From Capronia americana (lineage: Eukaryota; Ascomycota; Eurotiomycetes; Chaetothyriales; Herpotrichiellaceae), in assembly GCA_016110215.1 (NCBI GenBank), contig JADWQD010000003.1:3472001-3536000 (forward strand): a DNA stretch of 64,000 nucleotides, in the 5' to 3' direction. The position numbers were made by a program, and so were the translations under genes. How positions within the stretch are numbered: the stretch's first letter is position 1; every line of letters begins with the position of its first letter. Below the pieces are notes generated by a model that saw only the letters and a program-made list of their open reading frames with translations, searched no databases and had not been told where the DNA came from. Positions 55,772-64,000 of this stretch are shown here, piece by piece.

Positions 55772-56963
55772 AATTGAAGAGGCTGGTAAGGCTGTGTTGC
55801 ACGTGACGAGGCTGCGCAGCAAACTCGTCTCGGCTCCTGTTTCCCGAAATGAACTAGTCGATGGAGCTTCCCAGTCTCCTTTATTCAACTTCACTTCAAC
55901 TTCACATCAACTTCTAAAGGTATTCCAGTACGCTGCCTTGTGCCTGTTGTGCCTCAGACGGCCTTCGCATATGACTGGTCTTGAAGAGCCACTGTAAACA
56001 GTATCAATGCAATTGCAGATGCAGCATAATGAGCTCCCGCACCAGACATGAGAGCACTGGGAGTCGGCTCTTTTAATCCGAGCGTCAGTAAGCGACGACA
56101 GCAGCAATCGATAGAAGTAGCCGCTTTCACACCGTGGAGCATGTTGGCCGGCTCGGGGGGCACATTGTGGCTTCTGCAATTTACGCGAGTCTCCCTCGTC
56201 TGGAATGGAGCACCGAATAATTCTCCCACCATAGAGTTTTATCAGCAAAGGGTTTGGATGATGCAGTTGCTCTCGCCCGGGATTCTCTGGCCCTTGACCT
56301 GGATAAAGTGCAATGCTAACCGTGTATCTAGCCGGTCGTCGGCTCTGCAAACGAGTCGTGCTCGGTACACACCCGTTTGTCCGCTATCTACGGCTCACCG
56401 GGCCTCGTATTCTCCACACAACTGATCTCATCCCCAGCAAACGATGAGCTAAGTAACATGTTTGGTAGTAAAGGGAAGAGAACGGCAGACGACGCCGAGT
56501 CAGGCAGGCTTGACGAATCCAAGATGGAGGGGAATATGCTCAACAATGACGCCTGGTGGATTGAGGTTAGCAGTGCTGACTTCAAACAAAAAAAATACGC
56601 TGCAAACCGCGCTCAACACCATACTTTCTGACAACAATAGATCCCAAATACTCCTATATGCAAAGAGGATGGTGGTATGGATGGGCAGAGTCGATTGTCG
56701 AGGACAATGGCCTACTATCCCTGGTTCAATAGGCGAGTGAATGATGGCGTGAATTGTTACCGCACCCACACCTTCACCACAAACGCGGAACTCTTCAGTG
56801 AATAACCGAGTGACAACTGCGCGCCATTCACTTCCTCCGCCAAGGTTTTCTTATATGCGCATAACTACTCCTTCCAGGATCATCTTCTTCGCCAGCTTTC
56901 GAATCTCTCCCTCAAACACTGCCTTCGCTTCACCTTTCCACCAAATCCTCAGCCAAAGCGAAG
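55772..56963. other. 1.2 kb intergenic region
   Basis: No gene seen. Short frames here have no domain; the right end carries the promoter of the large coiled-coil protein gene. Confidence 0.45.
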
Positions 56964-59900
56964 ATGCAGCTTTTCACTGCCATCCTTGCCCTTGTGGCCG
57001 CGTTCAGCGCGTATATTCAACACCAGACAACCGACCTGGTTGTCGCCTTCCGGGAACGGGCCTTCCAACCCGTTTTCCACAACTTCCTGGCCATCGAGCC
57101 ATCCACCGTCACCTCCACAATCACCGCGTCTCCCACGGTGGCCTTCACCACAACGATATATCATGGCGGGTCCATGGTCGTTGTGGCAACCTCCGCACCT
57201 TCTACGCCTCCCTCGACCACAGTCCCTCAAGCGCAATATTGCCTTGCACCACTTGCTTGGGCGGACTTGCAAGATCCTTCGATCTGCATCTCAGAACACG
57301 CTTTTGAGCGCCTGTCTGCCTTCCTCGCGACGTTGTCGGAAGCACCAACCCTCGATCTCCCTCGGTCAATTCTCGTCCGACTGTCAGCCTCCTTCTCTTT
57401 GCTTTGGGAACTCATCTGGACCCCTACCACTATGACCTTGCAATGGATCTCGGAAATCTCGCTCGTCGTCGCCCGTTACGCGAACTCCGTCGGATGGAAG
57501 TTCATAGTGGCAGCTTCGGCCGTCAGTTGTTCGATGAGAGACTTCCTTGCAACCTTCACTTTGGCAGATTGGCTCATCTATTCCTTCCTACTCGTCATCG
57601 GCATCTTTCTCCTCATCGGCGCAAGCATCCCAATTGTCAGAGCGAACCGCAGATGTCAAGAACTGCTAAGCCGCCTGGCACGGGAAGAAGCAAAAGCGAT
57701 CCACGACCGTCGGTGGAAGACTATCGCAAAAGCAATCGAATATTATGAGAACCCCCCAGATATGACCAAAGAGGAGGCTCGCGAGACGTTGGTCGCTTAT
57801 TTGACTGGCTTCATAACCGACGAGAAGCACCCGCAGTTCCCTCCACCAACAATACGTCAACGTTGTCCTGAAGTCCGGATTACGACAGCCTTGTGGGCTC
57901 TGGCCTGCGGTTTCTATCAGAAACTATTACCTGCGCTGAAGTGGACGTTCGACGTACAGTTCTTGTTCTTGGTGAAGATGCCCCTCACGTGGTCATGGCA
58001 AGTCATCAACAGTACTCTTGGACGGGGCATATGCTGGTTGTGTGATACATATCTCGACAAGCTGGTCTTCGGTATTATGCCGTTCTGTCTCCTCATGATG
58101 GTCAATTTCCTGTTTTCCCTGCTTGGTCTATCAATGATCGTGGGCATTCTCTATCTCTGGGCTGTCCTTGCAGTCCTCATCTGCTGCCTTTGTGCCATCG
58201 GATATGTGATGATACCGGCTGTTGGCCATGCTCGAAGAACGGGAGCTCAAGCGGTCACCTATTTACGCGAATCCGCAGCGGAGATCAGAGAGCGTTACAA
58301 CCAAGAAGACTTCGGCGCACGCCCGCGGCAACATGGCCATACCTCAACATCGCTGGCGCAGTGTTCTGCAAACCATCGCCTTCGTTCCGACCCATCAGTT
58401 GATACCCTGGTGATTTCCCATGAACGTCTTCAAAGCCTTCTGTCTCTCGAAGCTGAGCACTCCACTATTTTACACATCCTTCACAACGTTTCAGGCCGGT
58501 CAGTACTCTCGAAAATTGAGAGCCTCCTTTGCGAGCTACGGAACCCGTTCCGCACAATGGGATCCAAACAGCCTGATGAAAACGACGATCGCCGCTCGAA
58601 GGATACTGCCACGAAGGCTCATGAATCAGAGAAAGATGTCGCTGAGAAACAGCAGCTCAAGACGAGAATTCACGATCTTGAAGATGAACTCGTACACAAA
58701 TACGAGCATGACTTGGCAGAGAAAAAGCAGCTCAAGACGAGAATCCACGAGCTTGAAACTGCACTCGGACGCCAACACGAGCAGCATGATTTGGCAGAGA
58801 AAAAGCAGCTCGAGGCCAGAGTCCAAGAGCTTGAATCAAGCCTCAGATGCCAGCGCGAGCAGCATGAAGAGGAGGCTAAGAAGCTGAGGCAGGAAGCCGA
58901 GGCAAATGCAAAGCGCGTTGAGGCGAAGGCGCAGGAATTGGAGCAAGTCCAAGCTCGAGTTTCACAGACTGAGCGAGACAACTCCAAGGAAGCAGTCAAC
59001 AGCGACCAGCTGCAGGCGATGGTCGATGAGCGCCTCGCCGCTGCCGTCGCTGAGAAAACGGCCGCCATTCGTGGCGAGTACGAGGCACATATTGACGTGC
59101 TGATGACTGCTGGTCGACAACTCGAGGCATCTGCGGAAGCCAGCCGTGGCCAGCACCAGGCCGAAGTCGAGCAGTTGAAGACTGTTGGTCGGCAGGTTGA
59201 GGCGGAGGCGGAGAGCCTCAGAGGTATGTTGCAGTCCGAACAGAGCTCACACACTGCAAGCAAGGTCCAACTGGAGCAAGCCACGCAAGCATTGCTGGGG
59301 CAGCGACAGCTTCCCGCCTTTCAAGACCGTGCCACGGCTGTTCAGCAGCCCGGTCCCCTCCCGAGCAACCCGCCGGGCAACAGCTTTGGAGCCGGCTTCA
59401 ACCAGCCGGCCACCACGGTGCCGAGCAGCAACTCGGCGCCACCAACCACCTGTGGGGACCTGGAGGCGTTGCGGACATTAAGGGCGAATGCGGCCAATTG
59501 GCACAACCAGCAGCAGAGAGCCAGAGCAGGTGCCATGCAGTCATCTGCACAGCCGCCAGTTCGGACGGCGACGGCCCGAGCAACGCAACCAGCAGCGTAC
59601 GTTACCTCTGATGTGACCTCGAGCCATGCTAACCAGATACCTATAGTGGCAGGAAGGTCAACCGCCCCAGCGGGTTTACAATGCTCTGAGGTGTCGAAGG
59701 CCGAGAGCGGCAACTTCGTCCCTCCTATATTCGTTCCGAATCAAAACGTCGCCATCCCCAGCGGAGCCCCTGCTCCAATAACAACGACAGCCACCCTGCC
59801 ACCATTCCTCCCATCTGCCACACCTACAATGCCGGTATACCTCCGGTCGACCTCACAAGCAGCAACTCCAGCCAACCATGATGGCTCGGAGACAGATCCT

Positions 59901-60245
59901 TTACGGCGGCAGATGATGGCGGTTGTTATGAAAGCCCCTCCTCCACAAGAGGAGTCGGACTCTGACTTCGAGGTGGATTTTGAGGACGTCAACCTTGAGC
60001 CGGCGGCTCATGGTGACAGTGGCGTGGATGCAGAAGTGGCGAGCGACACTGTAGACGATCGCACTGGCACACAGCGTGTGACCAGTGCTTTCGAGGGGAT
60101 CGAGCTGAAGAGCAAGAGTTCGAAGAGGGTGGCTGAGGTAGAAGCCAGGCGGAAAGCAGACGAGATCGAAGATCAGAGATGGAATGAGGAACAGGCAGAA
60201 CCGCAGAGGGAACGAGAGACGCGAGGAGAGATCTCTGCAGTGTGA
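56964..60245 (+). CDS. Uncharacterised membrane-anchored coiled-coil protein
   Basis: Intronless, 1093 residues, no family recognised. A hydrophobic start (MQLFTAILALVAAFSAYI) could be a signal peptide. A Ser/Thr/Pro stretch (45-90) follows. One hydrophobic segment lies at about 202-226, and a long hydrophobic block at about 370-415 can hold two more. A soluble stretch with cysteines separates them. After a polar linker, residues about 555-785 form a coiled coil. It opens with three tandem 25-26-residue repeats beginning AEKQQLKTRIHDLE, AEKKQLKTRIHELE and AEKKQLEARVQELE. The remainder is Pro/Ala/Thr-rich and disordered, then an acidic SDSDFEVDFEDVNLEP and a final charged helix. The plan suggests a tether or scaffold with an internal-membrane anchor and long cytoplasmic rod, but this is inference. 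The single large exon is unusual among multi-exon neighbours. Confidence 0.88.
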   Translation: MQLFTAILALVAAFSAYIQHQTTDLVVAFRERAFQPVFHNFLAIEPSTVTSTITASPTVAFTTTIYHGGSMVVVATSAPSTPPSTTVPQAQYCLAPLAWADLQDPSICISEHAFERLSAFLATLSEAPTLDLPRSILVRLSASFSLLWELIWTPTTMTLQWISEISLVVARYANSVGWKFIVAASAVSCSMRDFLATFTLADWLIYSFLLVIGIFLLIGASIPIVRANRRCQELLSRLAREEAKAIHDRRWKTIAKAIEYYENPPDMTKEEARETLVAYLTGFITDEKHPQFPPPTIRQRCPEVRITTALWALACGFYQKLLPALKWTFDVQFLFLVKMPLTWSWQVINSTLGRGICWLCDTYLDKLVFGIMPFCLLMMVNFLFSLLGLSMIVGILYLWAVLAVLICCLCAIGYVMIPAVGHARRTGAQAVTYLRESAAEIRERYNQEDFGARPRQHGHTSTSLAQCSANHRLRSDPSVDTLVISHERLQSLLSLEAEHSTILHILHNVSGRSVLSKIESLLCELRNPFRTMGSKQPDENDDRRSKDTATKAHESEKDVAEKQQLKTRIHDLEDELVHKYEHDLAEKKQLKTRIHELETALGRQHEQHDLAEKKQLEARVQELESSLRCQREQHEEEAKKLRQEAEANAKRVEAKAQELEQVQARVSQTERDNSKEAVNSDQLQAMVDERLAAAVAEKTAAIRGEYEAHIDVLMTAGRQLEASAEASRGQHQAEVEQLKTVGRQVEAEAESLRGMLQSEQSSHTASKVQLEQATQALLGQRQLPAFQDRATAVQQPGPLPSNPPGNSFGAGFNQPATTVPSSNSAPPTTCGDLEALRTLRANAANWHNQQQRARAGAMQSSAQPPVRTATARATQPAAYVTSDVTSSHANQIPIVAGRSTAPAGLQCSEVSKAESGNFVPPIFVPNQNVAIPSGAPAPITTTATLPPFLPSATPTMPVYLRSTSQAATPANHDGSETDPLRRQMMAVVMKAPPPQEESDSDFEVDFEDVNLEPAAHGDSGVDAEVASDTVDDRTGTQRVTSAFEGIELKSKSSKRVAEVEARRKADEIEDQRWNEEQAEPQRERETRGEISAV
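58641..58871 (+). repeat. Three tandem 75-78 bp coding repeats
   Basis: Within the coiled-coil gene, three consecutive units of 25-26 codons start with codons for AEK(Q/K)QL and share (K/E)(T/A)R(I/V)(H/Q)(D/E)LE. They are recent enough for strong codon-level similarity. Confidence 0.85.
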
Positions 60246-60884
60246 CGGAAATGGCATGGAAAGCCGCCAGCTCGCTTAATTCAGCGTAGTGGCAGGCTTA
60301 CCATGTGTTGGAGACAGTGAGGGCAATGAGATGAGCTTCATTGGGATGTCGTGCTTTATGTTTCATGTTTCGCTTCTTGGGACGGCCGTGAGTGATTCGC
60401 CCCGTGGGCAGAGAGAGGACTGCTGGACAGTCAACAATCGAGATCACAGCGCAGACTTCGTAATGGCGAATAATTGAGCATTGCAATTCCGTCGGCGATT
60501 CAGTGCAATCTGATTGTCAAGTCTGGATTGGATGAGATTAGCGGAATGACCTACAATCATTTGCGGACCGTATACATTCCAGGCATGCCTCCTCTCATCA
60601 GGTGCAAGGCGTGGTGAAGAATCATCCACATCATGTGTGGAAAGTGAAAGTGCCTTCAAGCGTCGCTGAAAGTTGCCTCAAAGAAGCAGGACCGAGCGAG
60701 CGGAAATGGCCGGCGGCTAAACAATCCAAGACGATGAAAAGCTCTCTCGGTCTTGCAAAGCCCGACGCTACAAGCGAGGCCGACGTCACCTTGAAGCCGC
60801 TTCCAACTACACGTATATATAAGTACTGAGTAGTAGTGTTCTGGGTGGACAGCCAACGTTTCACTGCGCAAATCACTGAGAACC
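60246..60884. other. Intergenic, promoter of the MFS gene
   Basis: No gene seen apart from the TATA-like element near the right end. Confidence 0.55.
60814..60823 (+). promoter_or_regulatory. Candidate TATA box of the MFS transporter gene
   Basis: TATATATAAG lies about 62-71 bp upstream of the ATG at 60885, a good TATA consensus. Confidence 0.5.
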
Positions 60885-62530
60885 ATGGCGGACTGTCACG
60901 AGGAGCCCACGTCGAGAAGGACCGCATCGCGGCTCCTCCAGCCGGCGAGGGCGTTTCTCAAGGAGCTCGGTCTCGTCACGCTCTACCACAGCCACGTCGA
61001 CACGAAGATCCTCATTCTGCAGCGCTTCGTCCGCCTCTTCGCCTACGGCGGCAGCACCCTCATCCTGGCTTCGTACCTGTCGGACCTCGGGAACGAGGAC
61101 GCGCGGATCGGACTGTTCATGACCTTGACGCTCGTCGGCGACGTGTTTATCAGTTTCCTGTTGACGTTGATTGCCGATCAACTGGGACGGCGGTGGATTC
61201 TCGTCCTAGGGGCGGCGTTGATGTGCGCCAGCGGCGTGGTGTTTGGGTTGAGCGGGAATTACTGGATTCTGTTGGCGGGGGCGATTCTGGGTGTCATCAG
61301 TCCTGCGTACGTATTTGCGGCGGAGAGATGAAGCTTCCTTCCCCCCAACCCCGAGGACCTGACGCGCTAATGAATCGCCATGTGTTGACAACAGGGGCAA
61401 CGAAATCGGTCCGTTCCGAGCGATCGAAGAATCGACCATCGCGCATCTCACGTCCAAGGAAGAGCGGAGCGACATTTATGCTTGGTACAGCTTGATCGGC
61501 ACGGCGGGCACGGCGCTCGGCTTCGTGGGCTGCGGCTGGATCATCACCTATCTCCGGGATGAGAGGCACTTTGGCACGATCGAAGCTTACCGCATCATCT
61601 TCTTCGTCTACGCTGTCGTGGGCATTGTCAAGCTGTGCTTGGCTCTCATGCTGAGCGAGGCTTGCGAGCTTGATCCTAAGCCGAAGCCCGCCAGTGCGAC
61701 GGAGACGGCGCCACTGTTGGGCAACGGGGCGACGCCGCCGCCCAAGAATGATGATGATGTGAAGAAGCGGCGATGGAGGCTATTGCCGGATATCAGCAAG
61801 GAGAGCCAGTTTGTCCTGGTTCAGCTGTGCATTCTGTTCGCCTTTGACAACCTGGCTTCAGGATTGGCACCTCTGTAAGTGTGTCTCGCTGTGAAGATTT
61901 GCATATTAGCTGACGGGCGCAGGTCGTGGGTCACGTACTTCTTCAAGCGCAAGTTCAACCTCTCCGAGGGGCAGCTGGGGTCGATCTTCTCCGTCACGGG
62001 GGTCATTTCGGCGCTTTCCATCTTCGTGGCCTCGTCCATCTCGAAGAGGATTGGGAATGTCAAGGTGAGTGGAGCCAAGCAATCTATTGGAGTGTCCATG
62101 CAAATCCTGACCGGATATAATACTGTAGACTATGGTGTTCACCCACCTCCCGTCGGCCATCTGCCTGGCGCTGATACCCATCCCCTCAACTCTGGGCGGA
62201 GCCCTCGTCTTCCTCGTCGGCCGAGCCTGCACTCAAGTCATGGACGTGGCTCCACGCTCGGCCTTCCTTGCAGCAATCGTGCTGCCTCACGAACGGACTG
62301 CCGTGATGGGCACGATCAACGTGGTCAAGACCTGTGCGCAGAGCATGGGGCCCGTCATCACCGGCATCTTGGGCACGAAGAACCATTTCTGGGTGGCCTT
62401 TGTTGCTGCCGGGTCGTTGAAAGCCACGTATGATCTCGGCTTGCTGGCGGTGTTTGCCGAGAAGGAGGCCCGGAAGAACAGGGCGGAGAGGGCGGATGAA
62501 GAGCACCAAGGCGCCTCGAGCGGGCGGTAG
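60885..62530 (+). CDS. MFS transporter
   Basis: Exons 60885-61306, 61395-61874, 61923-62064 and 62129-62530 give 481 residues. About twelve hydrophobic helices are spread over the chain. The N-terminal half begins with the stretch DTKILILQRFVRLFAYGGST and carries the MFS loop 2-3 signature (LIADQLGRRWILVLGA), then GNEIGPFRAIEES, with the first intron between SP and GNEIG. A long polar central loop (PKPKPASATETAPLLGNGAT to KKRRW) separates the halves. The second half includes SWVTYFFKRKFNLSEGQLGS and FLVGRACTQVMDVAPRSAF. The type is a fungal drug/efflux-like or metabolite transporter; cargo cannot be told. All three introns are GT-AG, 48-88 nt. It lies in tandem after the coiled-coil gene. Confidence 0.93.
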
Positions 62531-63503
62531 GTGGAAAAGTCTCACGGTGATTTGATTGCGGCTGTCTCTTGGACTTGGCTTCGTGACGATGCTACAAGGC
62601 TCGAGCCCTAACGAAGCTCGTCGACTCGCGCGATGGTTCTTATCGTCGAGTACTGTGTAACTAACCGACTGGTTGGTCCGTGACTAGAATGCCTCACAAG
62701 TATACTTATAGAGGGTTGATGCTTTTGAACAGTGCTGTCTCGAATTTCTCTGGCACGGATTCTCCCGTGGTCAAGTCCTACATGGGTACAAAGTCCTGCT
62801 CGGAAGCCGATCGCACGCCTCGTCTGCCTGCCTGGGACGCGGCGCTCAGAAGTCAGACTTCAAGTTCCCTTGGTTCCTCCGCATCGTCCGCAGCGCGTTC
62901 GTGTACGCCCGTGGTGGGAGGTGTGCTGGCGGGTGTAGGAGTCGCTGGCAGGTCGTTCTACGTCTAGTTCTAGTCCAGTTCTAGTCCAGTACATCCAGTA
63001 CTTACATCGCACAGTGGTGATTATTTATACAGTACATTACAGTATTGTGAGGTGTGATGCTTTGCTAATTACTCGCTATTCGCACTGTTACTGTACTACT
63101 AGTAGCAAGCCGTAGGGTCCAGCTACGCTATATATGTATCCTAATGGACGATTTGGGTTAGTCTGTAAATAGACACAGCTAAGTTATCTAGAATACGCCC
63201 TAGCCATGTTTGGAAATTACATAGTCGCGCCGAGCACGCTGTAGACAAGATACATACGACCAGACTAGCATGAGGAGAATAGAACTGCCCACTACAGTAT
63301 CCGATGCTTATCGTCCTTCTGTGTTATTGTTGATGTGGATATAAACTGTGTTTTCTTCCGTCGGCTTCAATTCCAGATATATAGTGCCTCGAGATAGTGG
63401 CCGGCCCGGCGGACACGAGTTGGTTCTCTCGAATCAACAGGATCGAGCCACCCAGCAATTCACCCAGCACAGACGACCAAGCCATAGGTACTTTACCGAA
63501 TAT
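62531..63503. other. Intergenic with short tandem repeat
   Basis: No gene seen. Contains two perfect copies of TTCTAGTCCAG (62968-62989) and a stretch rich in TACAGTA-like motifs around 63010-63100. Confidence 0.5.
62968..62989. repeat. Two 11-bp tandem copies of TTCTAGTCCAG
   Basis: Perfect adjacent duplicates at 62968-62978 and 62979-62989. Confidence 0.8.
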
Positions 63504-64000
63504 TCAAGAGATACACCAATCGGTAAGAACATCTGATCCCCGAAACCACGCCATATTGCCGGTCCGAGCACCCTGCGCCACCGCGGCCCTCTCGGCCCTC
63601 AACCTGTTTTTGACGGTCCCTGGAGCGGCCGCGAGGTTGTCTCCCCACATGGCCATGGAATTGCGATGGCACCAGATATTGCACAGGAATCGGGCATGCC
63701 AGACGCCGTCGACCAGCTGGGGCTTCGCGACGAGAATACCCGGGCTCTGGGACATGTGGTCGATTCTTCGTCTGTGCGGCAGGACGACGACGGGGTCGAT
63801 GAGGTCTTGCTCGCTCAGAGATGTCCAGGGCGCGACCGCCAGTCTGGAAGCGCCGCTGAATCGATCCTGCACGGTCTGGTCGTAGTGCACGATCGCGACG
63901 ACTTGCTGGCTGTTTGATCTGACTTTGTCGATGTCTGTCAGGCGGTCTTCCTCCTCCTCCGCGGGGATGGACCCCGGTGGGCCGGGGAAGATGTAGAAGT
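63504..64000 (-). CDS. 3' part of an unidentified gene, truncated by window edge
   Basis: On the minus strand an open frame enters from the right edge (first full codon at 63998) and reaches a stop at 63504, giving 164 residues. Codon use is strongly biased and protein-like: FYIFPGPPGSIPAEEEEDRL, QQVVAIVHYDQTVQDRFSG, then VVLPHRRRIDHMSQSPGILV. No domain or motif was recognised. The end (GSDVLTDWCIS) may be shortened by an unrecognised splice site, since the last dozen residues look weaker. The start and most of the gene lie beyond base 64000. Confidence 0.6.
   Translation of the reverse strand, partial: FYIFPGPPGSIPAEEEEDRLTDIDKVRSNSQQVVAIVHYDQTVQDRFSGASRLAVAPWTSLSEQDLIDPVVVLPHRRRIDHMSQSPGILVAKPQLVDGVWHARFLCNIWCHRNSMAMWGDNLAAAPGTVKNRLRAERAAVAQGARTGNMAWFRGSDVLTDWCIS

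Overview
The window is nuclear DNA from a filamentous ascomycete (Pezizomycotina). The evidence is the gene style: short GT-AG introns of about 45-100 nt (one looks GC-AG), intron-poor genes 0.3-3.4 kb apart on both strands, and characteristic fungal families (Zn2Cys6 regulator, DUF3431, DUF2408, verprolin, S1/P1 nuclease, Mpv17/PMP22, a PHD chromatin factor). No rRNA, convincing tRNA, CRISPR array, insertion sequence or intact transposon was seen. The species cannot be fixed from the sequence alone.

Layout, left to right. 0-7 kb: a truncated four-helix membrane protein, an uncertain small minus-strand gene, a stand-alone patatin-like phospholipase with a zinc-finger-like tail, and a conserved-looking mitochondrial membrane protein. 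7-17.3 kb: ribosomal protein uL1 (RPL10A) on the minus strand with a telobox upstream, a 2.5 kb gene-free stretch, a GNAT acetyltransferase, the Arf1 GTPase, verprolin (actin/WASP partner) and a small Myb/SANT-like basic protein. 18-31 kb: DUF3431 protein, a gene-poor 3.3 kb, CHORD-CS co-chaperone, YtcJ-type amidohydrolase, GH105-like secreted or membrane-anchored enzyme, DUF2408 protein. 31-47 kb: Zn2Cys6 transcription factor, an empty 3.4 kb with a strong hairpin, an intronless mitochondrial aconitase paralogue, S1/P1 nuclease, NmrA-like reductase, D-2-hydroxyacid dehydrogenase. 47-64 kb: DDT/WHIM/PHD chromatin protein diverging from a DUF3237 gene, a PSI-type membrane protein, Mpv17/PMP22 protein, zinc-free MDR quinone reductase, an unrecognised 1093-residue membrane/coiled-coil protein, an MFS transporter and a truncated minus-strand gene at the right edge.

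The window is mainly housekeeping (translation, Arf traffic, actin, lysine/TCA-type aconitase, chaperone, chromatin) mixed with enzymes of secondary or catabolic type. The Zn2Cys6 regulator lies between DUF2408 and aconitase and is not surrounded by a recognisable biosynthetic cluster; no PKS, NRPS or terpene synthase was seen. The least explained items are the 1093-residue coiled-coil protein, the patatin with a zinc-finger-like tail, an acid-free 91-residue open extension ahead of the hydroxyacid dehydrogenase, and several unusual introns. Exon borders were placed by eye from reading frame, splice consensus and family similarity.
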